Of a stretch of 32,157 nucleotides of DNA, positions 16,503 through 24,992 are shown in pieces. The notes under the pieces are model-generated. The model was not told the origin of the DNA. It searched no databases and saw only the letters and a program-made list of their open reading frames with translations. The DNA lies in the NCBI GenBank assembly GCA_026983515.1, contig JALWHT010000191.1, positions 1 to 32,157 on the forward strand, read 5' to 3'. This DNA is from Sulfurovum sp. Its GTDB lineage: Bacteria > Campylobacterota > Campylobacteria > Campylobacterales > Sulfurovaceae. The stretch's first letter is position 1; each line of letters begins with the position of its first letter. A program made the translations under genes and the position numbers.

Positions 16503-17003
16503 ATGGCCAAACAGCGATTTAGAGATGTCAAACAGGGGAAAGTGACTGCCCCCGAACCTAAACATACTAAAAAAAATGTACAGGAGCGGCGCTATGCCAC
16601 AGCAGGAGAGAAAGTCAAAGCCTTTCTTACTGACAGCTTCATGCTGCTGATGCCTATTATGTATGCCGTTTTTTACCTTATTATGGGAGGAAGAGAAGGG
16701 TTTGCCGCACACAAAGCACTGGGATGGCTCTACATTCTTATTCCTCTGATTGCCGCACAGACACTGTTTATGTACAAAAGCGGACAGACACCCGGTTACC
16801 GCGCCTACGACCTGGAAGTGATCGATGAGAGCACCGGTAAGCGGCCTTCGCTCCCGCTTATTCTCTTTCGTAACCTCTGTGCTGTACTCTCGGCCGCCAC
16901 GCTCTTTGGCTGGATGCTGATGTTTTTCAGAAAAGACAAAAAGAACCTGCACGACCTGCTAAGCAACACTGCCGTTATCAAAAAGCCATGCACGTCCTGC
17001 TAA
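16503..17003 (+). CDS. RDD family membrane protein
   Basis: A 166-residue protein with three hydrophobic segments. It has the RDD pattern: RYATAGEKVKAFLTDSFML near the start, where the family has Arg-Ala and Asp, and a later GYRAYDLEVID. The function of RDD proteins is mostly unknown; some act as Na+/H+ antiporters. The N-terminal 35 residues are very basic. It starts 18 bases after gspF and overlaps the following MFS gene by 16 bases, so it could be the first gene of a run with MFS and mobA, or read through from gspF. Confidence 0.8.
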   Translation: MAKQRFRDVKQGKVTAPEPKHTKKNVQERRYATAGEKVKAFLTDSFMLLMPIMYAVFYLIMGGREGFAAHKALGWLYILIPLIAAQTLFMYKSGQTPGYRAYDLEVIDESTGKRPSLPLILFRNLCAVLSAATLFGWMLMFFRKDKKNLHDLLSNTAVIKKPCTSC

Positions 17004-18103
17004 GACCTTCGTCGCTGCTGCTGAGCGCCTTTTACTTTTTTTACTTTGCCCTGGTGGGGGTCTATGTCATCTTCATGCCCAAAGTGCTTGTGGAGCTTGG
17101 CTACAGTACGGTAGAAGTGGGTATTATCTATGCGGCTGCTCCCTTTATGCGCTTTCTGCTGCCCTTTGTTTTCAAGCACTTCATTGCGCTCACACCGCGT
17201 GTCTATCTGACTGCCCTTGTACTTACTTTTCTTGCCACACTGCTCTTCTGGGTGACACGGGAACATTTCTTCTTCTATCTGCTGGCCAATCTTCTCTTTG
17301 GTGCAGCCATGGGTATATCCCTGCCCTATGTCGAAACCATTGCCCTGGCAACACTCTCCAAAAGCCATTACGGCAAAGTACGGCTATGGGGTTCCCTTGG
17401 CTTTATGGGCATTGCCCTGTGGCTTGGGAAGGTACTGAGTTCACCGATGGAAGCACTGTACTACCTTTCAGCCATGACTTTTCTTACAATGCTCTTCGGT
17501 ACACAGTTGGTACGCTACGATACGGTAGAGCATGCAGGCAGTACTGATGACGCCGGCTTTTCACTGAAACGCTATTGGGCTTTTTGGGTTTCAGTCTTTT
17601 TAATGCAGGTAGGATTTGGAGGGTTTTACAATTTTTTTACTATCTACGAAACCGCCCATGGCATTTCACTGGAAATGACAAGCTGGATGTGGAGTTTCGG
17701 GGTCATTTGTGAAGTTGTCATGCTCTACTTTCAGGGACCTCTGCTGCAGCGAAACCTGCTTCACATTCTGCAGTTTGCCACATTTGTTACCGCAATACGC
17801 TGGCTGATGCTCTACCTCTTCCCTGACTCCGTTGCACTTACCTTTGCTTCACAGTCGTTGCATGCTGTTAGCTTTGCACTCTACCATACTGCTGCCATTA
17901 CCTATGTATTTTCCCTCTACCGTCAGAAGAAACTTGCACAACAGTTCTTTCTCGGTATCGCTTTTGGACTTGGCGGTTCGGTAGGTGCAATTCTTTCCGG
18001 ACAAATGTATGGGCCATACCTTTTTCTGGTCGAATCACTGATTACACTCATTGCCTTCATAGTACTTGTCATTCACCAAAAACGCAAAGAGGCTCTTGCA
18101 TGA
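16988..18103 (+). CDS. MFS transporter of the LacY/nucleoside-symporter-like type
   Basis: A 371-residue protein with about 12 membrane helices, shorter than usual for MFS. The N-terminus SAFYFFYFALVGVYVIFMP and YSTVEVGIIYAAAPFMRFLLP match the MFS_1-like (PF12832) group. The loop KSHYGKVRLWGSLGFMG is its RXXGSXGF signature. Substrate not evident. It overlaps the RDD gene by 16 bases and mobA by 4 (ATGA). Confidence 0.85.
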   Translation: MHVLLRPSSLLLSAFYFFYFALVGVYVIFMPKVLVELGYSTVEVGIIYAAAPFMRFLLPFVFKHFIALTPRVYLTALVLTFLATLLFWVTREHFFFYLLANLLFGAAMGISLPYVETIALATLSKSHYGKVRLWGSLGFMGIALWLGKVLSSPMEALYYLSAMTFLTMLFGTQLVRYDTVEHAGSTDDAGFSLKRYWAFWVSVFLMQVGFGGFYNFFTIYETAHGISLEMTSWMWSFGVICEVVMLYFQGPLLQRNLLHILQFATFVTAIRWLMLYLFPDSVALTFASQSLHAVSFALYHTAAITYVFSLYRQKKLAQQFFLGIAFGLGGSVGAILSGQMYGPYLFLVESLITLIAFIVLVIHQKRKEALA

Positions 18104-18672
18104 AACAGACTATTCCCGCTGTCATCTTTGCCGGAGGCAAAAGCTCCCGCATGGGTATAGACAAAGCAACGCTCCCCTTTGGAAACTACGGCAGCCTGGC
18201 CGAATACCAGTACAGAAGGCTCAAAAAAATCTTCAAGAATGTCTACATAGGCAGCAAAACAGAGAAGTTCAATTTTGACGCACCGATCATACTTGACCGC
18301 TATGCGGCATGCTCTCCCATGGCAGGATTGGTCTCCGCATTTGAAATACTGGAGGAAGCCAAAGCCATCTTCGTACTGAGTGTCGATGCACCGTTTGTCG
18401 ATAAAGCAATCATTTCAGAACTCCTTTGTGCAGACGATAACGCCGATACTGTCATTGCACGCTGCTGCCAAAAGATACAGCCGCTATGCGGACTTTATCG
18501 ACGAAGCTGTTTACCATATGCAAAGTCCGCACTGGAAGCCGACAAGCACAAAATGGGAATTCTGCTTGGAGAACTCAACACATACTATGTTGACTTTGAA
18601 GAGAGAGAGGCTTTTTTGAATCTCAACCACCCCGAAGAGTATGAGGCAGCACTGAAACTTATCAGTTCTTAA
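18100..18672 (+). CDS. mobA: Molybdenum cofactor guanylyltransferase MobA
   Basis: MobA attaches GMP to molybdopterin to give the bis-MGD cofactor used by enzymes such as formate dehydrogenase and periplasmic nitrate reductase. The 190-residue protein has the nucleotide-binding motif FAGGKSSRMGIDKATL (10-25) and the metal-binding SVDAPFV (94-100, Asp96). The segment CGLYRRS later is also typical. Its start overlaps the MFS stop (ATGA), so translation is coupled. It ends 11 bases inside the 3' end of the convergent LysR gene. Confidence 0.93.
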   Translation: MKQTIPAVIFAGGKSSRMGIDKATLPFGNYGSLAEYQYRRLKKIFKNVYIGSKTEKFNFDAPIILDRYAACSPMAGLVSAFEILEEAKAIFVLSVDAPFVDKAIISELLCADDNADTVIARCCQKIQPLCGLYRRSCLPYAKSALEADKHKMGILLGELNTYYVDFEEREAFLNLNHPEEYEAALKLISS

Positions 18673-19576
18673 ACTGAAGCGGTGTATCTGCTTCGAGCAT
18701 CTGAAGCATCAGTTTTTTAGAGAAGAATACAAATTTGTCAAAGAGGGTACTGTGGTACTTGTCTTTGTGGTATATCATGAGAAAATCACGCTTGCACTCA
18801 AAGTTTTTCACCGGTACCTGATAGAGTTTTTTTTCTGCCAATTCATTTTCTACAGAAATTTTTGAAATACAGGTAAGGCACTCACGGTTCATCAAAATAC
18901 TCTTGATCGATTCGGTATGTCCCAGTTCAAAGAAGATATTGAGATCATCGACTTTGTCTTTAATGTAGTTGAGGAACACTTCCCGTGTTCCCGAACCCTC
19001 TTCTCTGAGAACCCACCGTTTCTCTGCAAGCTCGTCAATGTAGCAAGGTTTGGCAAGCTCCTCCTGGGAAGTAACGATAATCAGTTCATCCACCCCTATC
19101 TGCTCTTTGATGATATCACTTCCGCCGACAAAACCTTCGACAAACCCGACATCTATCTCTCCGTTTTTGATCAAATCGCTGATCTCTTTGGTATTTCCCT
19201 CTTTGAGTGAAATCTGCACATCAGGGTAGGAGCTCATATAGCTGCATATAATGGAAGGCATCAAATAATCGACAATTGTCGTACTCGCGCCTACTCGAAT
19301 CATCCCCTTGTTCTCAGAGTTTTGGAATTCGTATTCTATATCGGACAGTTTTTTGTAGATGGGGTCTATTTCTTTGTGGAAGGCACGTCCCACTTCATTG
19401 AGCACAAGTTTCTTATTGATACGGTCAAACACTGGACGACCGAGAATATTTTCCATCTCTTTAATGGACATGGAGATGGCCGACTGGCTGAGATTCATCT
19501 CTTTGGCAACATTGGTCAGATGCCCTGAAGCAACAACATTGAGAAAAATTTCCATCTGCCGGAGGGTTAGTTTCAT
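18662..19576 (-). CDS. LysR-family transcriptional regulator, YeiE-like
   Basis: A 304-residue LTTR. The N-terminal winged helix has MEIFLNVVASGHLTNVAKEM then LSQSAISMSIKEMENILG (residues about 8-50). The C-terminal effector domain begins near 90 (MIRVGASTTIVDYLMP) and is a standard two-lobe fold. It is divergent from a YeiH-family exporter, the same partnership as YeiE-YeiH, where YeiE responds to sulfite. The sulfite link is inference from context. The 136-base shared intergenic region holds the predicted binding sites. A convergent 11-base overlap with mobA closes the 3' end. Confidence 0.88.
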   Translation of the reverse strand: MKLTLRQMEIFLNVVASGHLTNVAKEMNLSQSAISMSIKEMENILGRPVFDRINKKLVLNEVGRAFHKEIDPIYKKLSDIEYEFQNSENKGMIRVGASTTIVDYLMPSIICSYMSSYPDVQISLKEGNTKEISDLIKNGEIDVGFVEGFVGGSDIIKEQIGVDELIIVTSQEELAKPCYIDELAEKRWVLREEGSGTREVFLNYIKDKVDDLNIFFELGHTESIKSILMNRECLTCISKISVENELAEKKLYQVPVKNFECKRDFLMIYHKDKYHSTLFDKFVFFSKKLMLQMLEADTPLQFKN

Positions 19577-19712
19577 AGGTGACTCGCTTTTCTTCGAAAA
19601 AATTTATTATGGCTGACGATAATATTGATTTTACTATTATATCAAGAATATGGTACAATTCCAAAAAAATTATCAGTTTTTTTGAATTCAATCCAATATA
19701 TGAGGTAAATAC
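19577..19712. promoter_or_regulatory. Shared LysR/yeiH regulatory region
   Basis: The gap is AT-rich. It contains the inverted repeat ATAATA (19619-19624) / TATTAT (19635-19640) with a 10-base spacer, the size expected for an LTTR recognition site, and TACAAT (19654-19659) placed as the -10 for the plus-strand exporter. A second T-rich stretch at 19676-19685 lies further downstream. A typical LTTR arrangement would put activation and autorepression here. Confidence 0.45.
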
Positions 19713-20780
19713 ATGCCATTTTCTCCAGAAAACCGCCAGGGTACCATAAGCGGTATCCTTTTTGTCGCCATTTTTGCTGCGGCAGCAACTTACATTGCAG
19801 GACTCGGTCCGGTCAAAGCCTTGGGGCTTTCTCCTTTGGTTATCGGTATCGTCATGGGTATCTTTTACGCCAATACCCTTCACAACCACACACCCGTTGA
19901 GTGGCAGGGAGGTATCACCTTCTCAGCTAAAAAGATCCTGCGTTTCGCCATTGTCCTCTACGGCTTCCGCCTGACATTTCAGGAAATTATCGCTGTAGGG
20001 CCTGACGGATTTTTTGTCTCTCTGACCATGCTGACAAGCACACTGCTTCTGGGTTCATGGCTCGGATACAAAGTCTTTGGAATGGAAAAAGACACATCCA
20101 TCCTGACCGCTTCCGGCGCAGCTGTTTGTGGTGCTGCTGCGGTTCTTGCAACCGAACCGGTACTTAAATCAGAAGAGTACAAAGCTGCCATCGCCGTTTC
20201 AATGGTCGTCCTTTTCGGTACGATTTCCATGTTCCTCTATCCAATCCTCTATACAGGTATTATCGAACATGCGACAGGCTTCCTGCATATGACAGCACGT
20301 GAATTCGGTATCTACACCGGTGGAACCATCCACGAAGTGGCACAGGTTGTTGCCGTTCCTGCTTCCGTTCCGGGCTCTCCAAAAGAGATGGCCGATGCCG
20401 CAGTCATCGTCAAGATGACACGTGTCATTATGATCGCACCGATGCTGATCGTACTGGGGCTCTACCTTGCCTGGGATGCGAAGCGTTCAGGGGCAGAGCA
20501 CAGCGGAAAAACAAAACTGGTTATTCCCTGGTTTGCCGTGTACTTCATCCTGGTTGCAGGGTTCAACTCGCTGCATCTTCTGCCGGAAAATGTAGTGCAT
20601 CTGATCAATCAGGTGGATACATTCCTGCTGACCATGGCGATGACCGCTCTTGGTATGGGAACCATCTTCAGCAAATTCAAGGGACTCGGCCTTGCACCAC
20701 TCTATACCGCCCTGGGCATGTTCGCCTGGCTGGTAGTCGGCGGGTTTATCGTCACCAAGGTGATCGTCGAAGTCCTTTAA
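19713..20780 (+). CDS. yeiH: YeiH/UPF0324 family membrane protein (putative sulfate/sulfite exporter)
   Basis: A 355-residue protein with about 10 membrane helices. Family motifs visible are KILRFAIVLYGFRLTFQEI, the Gly/Ala-rich ASGAAVCGAAAVLATEP (about 130-146) and GIYTGGTIHEVAQVV (about 200-215). UPF0324 proteins are annotated as putative sulfate exporters on limited evidence. The divergent LysR gene makes a sulfite- or thiol-related role plausible, which would suit a sulfur-oxidising organism. A single gene, it ends 4 bases inside the convergent coiled-coil gene. Confidence 0.88.
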   Translation: MPFSPENRQGTISGILFVAIFAAAATYIAGLGPVKALGLSPLVIGIVMGIFYANTLHNHTPVEWQGGITFSAKKILRFAIVLYGFRLTFQEIIAVGPDGFFVSLTMLTSTLLLGSWLGYKVFGMEKDTSILTASGAAVCGAAAVLATEPVLKSEEYKAAIAVSMVVLFGTISMFLYPILYTGIIEHATGFLHMTAREFGIYTGGTIHEVAQVVAVPASVPGSPKEMADAAVIVKMTRVIMIAPMLIVLGLYLAWDAKRSGAEHSGKTKLVIPWFAVYFILVAGFNSLHLLPENVVHLINQVDTFLLTMAMTALGMGTIFSKFKGLGLAPLYTALGMFAWLVVGGFIVTKVIVEVL

Positions 20781-21274
20781 GCCTTCGATGTCCGAGTGAT
20801 CTTGCGTGAGAGCATCTGCATAATACGAGAGGCTGCCTGCATATACATATCGCGTTCTCGGTAGAGTGCAGCTTTCTCCTCTTCAAGCGCCATCTCTTTT
20901 TTCACCACCTTCTCTTCTTTTCTTGCAAGTGTTTCATACGCTTCTTTAAGTTTTTTGTATTCCTTGTCAAGTGCATGCACCTCTTTCATCAGACGGTTGT
21001 AATCTTTTTCGTACATCTTCATCTCTCTGTCAGTCTGTGCATTGAGGTATTTCTTGCGTGTTCTGCCTACCTTGTTGAGTTTGTCATGCAGTGCCCGTTC
21101 CGTCTTGTTCATCTTAGAAGCAATCTCCAGCAGCTCTACCTCCATAGGTTCAAGCTCTTTTCGTACCTCCTGCAGTTCCTTGTCGATCTTCGCTGCTTTT
21201 TTTTCGGTAGCATCAAGCTCCTTCATAAAACGCTCAACCGATTTCTCAATGGCTTTAATAGACTCTTTCATCAC
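20777..21274 (-). CDS. Coiled-coil protein, function unknown
   Basis: A 165-residue protein made almost entirely of charged heptads (Lys, Glu, Leu) from residue 3 to about 145, with no signal peptide or membrane segment. The composition suggests a long soluble coiled coil. A short basic C-terminus (about 150-165) ends SRKITRTSKA. No enzymatic motif is visible. GGAGAA lies upstream of the ATG. I do not recognise a named family. Confidence 0.7.
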   Translation of the reverse strand: MMKESIKAIEKSVERFMKELDATEKKAAKIDKELQEVRKELEPMEVELLEIASKMNKTERALHDKLNKVGRTRKKYLNAQTDREMKMYEKDYNRLMKEVHALDKEYKKLKEAYETLARKEEKVVKKEMALEEEKAALYRERDMYMQAASRIMQMLSRKITRTSKA

Positions 21275-21408
21275 TATTCTCCTTTAGTATAAATTGATAT
21301 TCTAAGAGATATTGTAGCACGAATTTGAAAGGAGGGGTGTAACCTTGGTTGCATATGAGAATGAACCAGGTTTTGTGTACAGCAAACAGCCGACAAAAGA
21401 AACTTTGT

Positions 21409-21900
21409 CTACTGTTTTTGAGAAATGGTTACAGAGGTATTCTGCATTTGCTGCTGACTTTTTTCTACATCATGGGATTTAGCAAGTTTTGGAATGACTA
21501 CAGCCGATACTATACCCAAAACGACAATACCGACAAATATGATTGCAATCACTCCCATAATGCCCAACTGTTTCTTTTGTTCACCCGAACTATCGACCGC
21601 TTTTGCAGGAGCAAACAGCAGATACAAAATCGCTATGGGTGTCAAAAGAAACCAGATCACCAATATTAAAAATGTACTTGAAGCTGTATTATTTGCTCTC
21701 TTAATAGTTGCATTTAAAATAACATAAGCTGCAATTACAACACATATTACCGAAAATGTTTTTGCTATATCATTTCCTATTTGACTATATGTCACCAAGC
21801 CTATTGCAAAAATTATAATCGGAACTATAAATCCATAGATCAGGTATTCTATTCTGTTTAATTCACCTCTTGGTGAAAAGATTTTACTAAGTATTGCCAT
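21409..21900 (-). CDS. DUF805-like small membrane protein
   Basis: A 163-residue protein. The N-terminal FSPRGELNRIEYLIYGF resembles the DUF805 start motif (Gly-Arg-x-Asn-Arg-x-Glu-Tyr). Three hydrophobic helices follow (about 20-38, 47-65 and 77-98) and then a fourth (113-136). The fourth reads MGVIAIIFVGIVVLGIVSA and then VVIPKLA, similar in style to a type IV pilin helix, but there is no prepilin leader. The C-terminus (137-163) is polar and Gln-rich. Function of DUF805 is unknown. Confidence 0.7.
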   Translation of the reverse strand: MAILSKIFSPRGELNRIEYLIYGFIVPIIIFAIGLVTYSQIGNDIAKTFSVICVVIAAYVILNATIKRANNTASSTFLILVIWFLLTPIAILYLLFAPAKAVDSSGEQKKQLGIMGVIAIIFVGIVVLGIVSAVVIPKLAKSHDVEKSQQQMQNTSVTISQKQ

Positions 21901-22132
21901 TTGTTCTCTCCTTCATTGTTTTACAGCGTTTATTTTGAATTGGCAGAATAATATACTGTTGTAAACGTTTTGTCATTAACAAATGATAATAAACGCATAC
22001 TAAATTTGGAGATGTTATAAGAAATGTTACCAGGCGTATGAAGCAGATATACAAAAAGCGTTATTTTGTGCATCAAATCCCATGTATTCGGTAAGTATTT
22101 GGATTTTGTTAGATTGTTATGGATATGTAGCG

Positions 22133-22217
22133 TGGTGCGGATGAGAGGACTCGAACCTCCACACCGTTAGGCACCAGATCCTAAGTCTGGCGTGTCTACC
22201 AATTCCACCACATCCGC
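22133..22217 (-). tRNA. tRNA-Leu (anticodon UAG)
   Basis: Read on the minus strand from 22217, an acceptor stem GCGGATG pairs with CATCCGC. The anticodon stem-loop is CCAGA-CTTAGGA-TCTGG, giving UAG, which reads CUA codons and by wobble others. A long variable arm (GTGCCTAACGGTGT region) and an 85-base length fit leucine. The 3' CCA is encoded. It is the last gene of the cluster. Confidence 0.95.
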
Positions 22218-22253
22218 ATGTGATTGTTTTACGAAACAATAAAAAATAAGGGG

Positions 22254-22330
22254 TGGTACACCCGTCAGGATTCGAACCTGAGACCGCCCGCTTAGAAGGC
22301 GGGTGCTCTATCCAGCTGAGCTACGAGTGC
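22254..22330 (-). tRNA. tRNA-Arg (anticodon UCU)
   Basis: The anticodon arm is CCCGC-CTTCTAA-GCGGG, giving UCU for AGA/AGG. The 5' half GCACTCGTAGCTCAGCTGG is a normal D arm, and the T arm has GGTTCGAATCC. CCA is encoded. The first acceptor pair would be G1-U72, a wobble. It is 77 bases long. Confidence 0.93.
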
Positions 22331-22410
22331 AACAATAAAAAAGCTATTAACTGTTCACAATTATAAAATGTGATCAGTCACATGAGCCGACTGCTGAAGT
22401 CAATCATCAA

Positions 22411-22487
22411 TGGTACGCCAGAGAGGAGTCGAACCCCTAACCCTCAGATCCGAAGTCTGATGCTCTATCCAATTGAGCTACTGGCGC
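22411..22487 (-). tRNA. tRNA-Arg (anticodon UCG)
   Basis: The anticodon arm is TCAGA-CTTCGGA-TCTGA, giving UCG for CGA/CGG. The D arm AGCTCAATTGGATAGAGC and T arm GGGGTTCGACTCCTC fold normally. It also has a G1-U72 acceptor pair and an encoded CCA. It shares the D-arm pattern with the preceding Arg gene, but the anticodon and T arms differ. Confidence 0.93.
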
Positions 22488-22512
22488 TTCGGCAGGGCTA
22501 CTGATTAATAAA

Positions 22513-22589
22513 TGGGGTAGGCGACGGGACTCGAACCCGCGACAACCAGTGCCACAAACTGGCGCTCTACCAACTGAACTACGCCTACC
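22513..22589 (-). tRNA. tRNA-His (anticodon GUG)
   Basis: The anticodon arm is CCAGT-TTGTGGC-ACTGG, giving GUG. An extra G (position -1, complement of 22589) pairs with discriminator C73 (complement of 22516), the identity element of histidine tRNA in bacteria. CCA is encoded. Confidence 0.95.
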
Positions 22590-22677
22590 ATATATAAGAC
22601 TTCTGTTTAAGTATGATGCCTTGGCACTTCTAAACTGTCTTAATGGATATTTTTGATGTTACTTGCATAACTTTTAA

Positions 22678-22754
22678 TGGTCGGAGTGAAAGGACTCGAA
22701 CCTTCGACCCCCTGGTCCCAAACCAGGTGCGCTACCAGACTGCGCTACACTCCG
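22678..22754 (-). tRNA. tRNA-Pro (anticodon UGG)
   Basis: The anticodon arm is CCTGG-TTTGGGA-CCAGG, giving UGG. The acceptor stem starts with C1 and pairs as CGGAGTG/CACTCCG. CCA is encoded. It is the promoter-proximal gene of the cluster. Confidence 0.95.
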
Positions 22755-22770
22755 CTTAAAAAGGACTGCA

Positions 22771-22799
22771 ATTATAGTCAAAACTATTTTAAAAGTCAA
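22771..22799 (-). promoter_or_regulatory. Promoter of the Pro-His-Arg-Arg-Leu tRNA operon
   Basis: On the minus strand TTGACT (22799-22794), a 17-base spacer and TATAAT (22776-22771) lie just upstream of tRNA-Pro. The start would fall near 22764, about 10 bases before the tRNA. It is the only good promoter for the five genes, which are 23-90 bases apart and so likely one transcript. Confidence 0.75.
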
Positions 22800-22923
22800 T
22801 AGTTATTGCAAAATTTGTGTATTTTTCCTATTTCTTTCAAAAAGTACCCGTCTGAAGAGACGCTTTTTTGCTGATATTTTCCCAACTCGTGATAGAATCA
22901 CATATCACACAAGGAGCGCAGAT

Positions 22924-24276
22924 ATGGCAAAAGCACGGTTTAGCCGGATAGGATTCATACTCGCTGCCGCAGGTGCGGCGGTTGGACTGGGGAATATCTG
23001 GAAATTCCCCTACATTACGGGACTGTATGGCGGAGGTGCCTTTGTATTCGTCTACCTCGTCACTGTGATGCTGATCGGTTTCTCGATCCTTGCAGCGGAG
23101 ATGTTCATTGGGTATAAAGGGGGCAAAGATGCCGTCACTAGTTTCGAGGTGGTAGCACCCGAAAGCAAGAAGGGGTGGAAATATGCCGGCTTCATGTTCA
23201 TCAGCGGTATGATCATCATGACCTTCTACTCAGTGGTCATCGGCTGGATCTTCCACTACATCTTTCTCTCTGCTACAGGGAGCCTTCCGGAAACGATGGA
23301 TCAGGCCAAAACTACTTTCGATACACTGGTAGGACTCTCTCCACTGACAGCTACACTGTGGCACTTCCTGGCCACACTCTTTGTCGCTGCGGTACTGATG
23401 GGCGGCATCAAGGCCGGTATTGAAAAAGCCAACCTCATTTTAATGCCGATGCTGATGGCCATTCTCATAGGGCTGCTTATCTACGCGATGAATTTTGACG
23501 GATTTACGAAAGCGCTCACCTTTATGTTCGAGCCTGACTGGAGCAAACTCAATTCCGAAGCGATTGTGCGTGCTGTGGGGCATGCCTTCTTCACCCTCTC
23601 CATCGGACTTGGTACGATGATCACCTATGCCGCTTCCATGAGCCACAAGCAATCGGTATTCAAGGCTGCTTTCTGGGTTACGATGCTCGATACGCTCATT
23701 GCCCTCATTGCCGGGGTTATGCTTTACAGCTTCATCTTTCAGTTTAACGCAGAACCGGGACAGGGCCCGGGACTGGTCTTTAAGACACTGCCTATCGTTC
23801 TTGCCAAACTTGGTACAACCGGTTCCCTGCTTGCTGCCATTTTCTTTATCGGTCTTGCGTTTGCCGGGCTTACCTCGGCCATCTCACTGACAGAACCTGC
23901 GGTGGAGTACTTTATTCAGCGTTTCCACTGGAGCCGCCCAAAAGCGGTCATCGTGAACACATCGCTCTACTTCATTGTGGGTATTGGGGCGATTCTAAGC
24001 TACACCAAGGCGTACGGCAAAACTTTCAGCATCGGAGGCACACCGCTCTTTGATGCGCTGGAATTCTCAACAGACTCCATTCTCCTGCCCCTTGGCGGGT
24101 TGCTGATCGCGATATTTGTGGGATACGTGCTTCCCGAGCATGTACGTGAGGAGATGCGGAAACACCACCGTGTACCGCTGCGGGTTTACAAAGTCTGGCT
24201 TTTCAGCCTGCGCTACATCGCACCGCTGGCAATTGTATTCATGATGCTCAACAACTTCGGAATCATCAAGATTTAG
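22924..24276 (+). CDS. Neurotransmitter:sodium symporter (NSS/SNF) family transporter
   Basis: A 450-residue protein of about 11 helices, as for bacterial NSS members such as LeuT. The first helix carries the sodium- and substrate-binding unwound segment FILAAAGAAVGLGNIWKFPY (10-29), with the family GNIWRFPY motif (Lys for Arg). It probably takes up an amino acid with Na+. The substrate cannot be read. It follows AAGGAGC with ATG 22924 and is isolated by the tRNA cluster upstream and the convergent ars operon downstream. Confidence 0.93.
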   Translation: MAKARFSRIGFILAAAGAAVGLGNIWKFPYITGLYGGGAFVFVYLVTVMLIGFSILAAEMFIGYKGGKDAVTSFEVVAPESKKGWKYAGFMFISGMIIMTFYSVVIGWIFHYIFLSATGSLPETMDQAKTTFDTLVGLSPLTATLWHFLATLFVAAVLMGGIKAGIEKANLILMPMLMAILIGLLIYAMNFDGFTKALTFMFEPDWSKLNSEAIVRAVGHAFFTLSIGLGTMITYAASMSHKQSVFKAAFWVTMLDTLIALIAGVMLYSFIFQFNAEPGQGPGLVFKTLPIVLAKLGTTGSLLAAIFFIGLAFAGLTSAISLTEPAVEYFIQRFHWSRPKAVIVNTSLYFIVGIGAILSYTKAYGKTFSIGGTPLFDALEFSTDSILLPLGGLLIAIFVGYVLPEHVREEMRKHHRVPLRVYKVWLFSLRYIAPLAIVFMMLNNFGIIKI

Positions 24277-24314
24277 ACAATAACCTCAACTCGATAGCGA
24301 AGCGGTACGTTAAC

Positions 24315-24992
24315 TCACTTGTTAAGCACTTTCGAACGAGACAGTGCTGCTTCGATCTCTTCAACGCTTACTTCCCCCTCAAGCTTGAGTTCGACATTGC
24401 CGTCATTGCCTTCAACCTGCATATCTTTCACTTTCGCTTTGGTTTCATCACTCATGCATTCACACTGTCCTGTAGCACAGTTTTGTACCATTTGCATAAT
24501 ATTCTGCTTTTGCACACCTCCGGTAAAATTGATCTTCACCCCGTTGTTTGTTTTACTGACATTTTTTTGCATATTGATTCCTGTATTGCATAATTCCTGC
24601 TTGACGGTAGGCAGCAGCTCTTTTTCTATAAGTTCATAAGTCTTTTCGTACTCTGCTTCGACTTTCCCGCTGGGGTCTTCGAAACCGACGTGGATGGTCT
24701 TGACCGCTTTGGGAAACACGGGACAGGTCTCCCTGGCATTGTCGCAAACCGTGATGACCAGATCAAAAGGCGTATCAAGTACCGTATCGATGGTTTTTGA
24801 GTGGTACTCCGGCCGCCAAACACCTTTACGCTCCAGCAGTGCCTGTGCACTCGGGTTAACTTTTCCACTGGCTTTAACTCCGGAACTCTGTGCTTCTACG
24901 CAGTCGCCCAGCTTTGCATTTATAAGCGCTTCTGCCATAATGGAACGGCAGCTGTTCCCGGTGCAGAGTACCAATGCCTTTTTTTTATTCAT
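24315..24992 (-). CDS. arsC: Thioredoxin-type arsenate reductase ArsC with a C-terminal Cys-rich extension
   Basis: ArsC reduces arsenate to arsenite using the low-molecular-weight phosphatase fold. The start at 24992 (rather than 25001) overlaps the arsR stop as ATGA with AGGAGA about ten bases upstream, and it places the catalytic CTGNSCR so that Cys10 and Arg16 fall where they do in S. aureus ArsC. The resolving pair is Cys83 and Cys90 in CDNARETC. A typical ArsC ends near residue 130. This one continues to about 225 with an extra domain: VKINFTGGVQ, a CxxxxCxC cluster (Cys172, 177, 179) and an acidic end with VEEIEAALSRS. What the extension does is unknown; a metal or thiol function is a guess. 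Confidence 0.88.
   Translation of the reverse strand: MNKKKALVLCTGNSCRSIMAEALINAKLGDCVEAQSSGVKASGKVNPSAQALLERKGVWRPEYHSKTIDTVLDTPFDLVITVCDNARETCPVFPKAVKTIHVGFEDPSGKVEAEYEKTYELIEKELLPTVKQELCNTGINMQKNVSKTNNGVKINFTGGVQKQNIMQMVQNCATGQCECMSDETKAKVKDMQVEGNDGNVELKLEGEVSVEEIEAALSRSKVLNK

Noticed and set aside
16485-16952. 155-residue minus-strand frame opposite the RDD gene
   Set aside because: It is a shadow of the RDD gene on the other strand.
21901-22132. Gap between the DUF805-like gene and the tRNA-Leu gene
   Set aside because: No open frame with a ribosome site, no hairpin with a T run and no repeat seen. I leave it unassigned.
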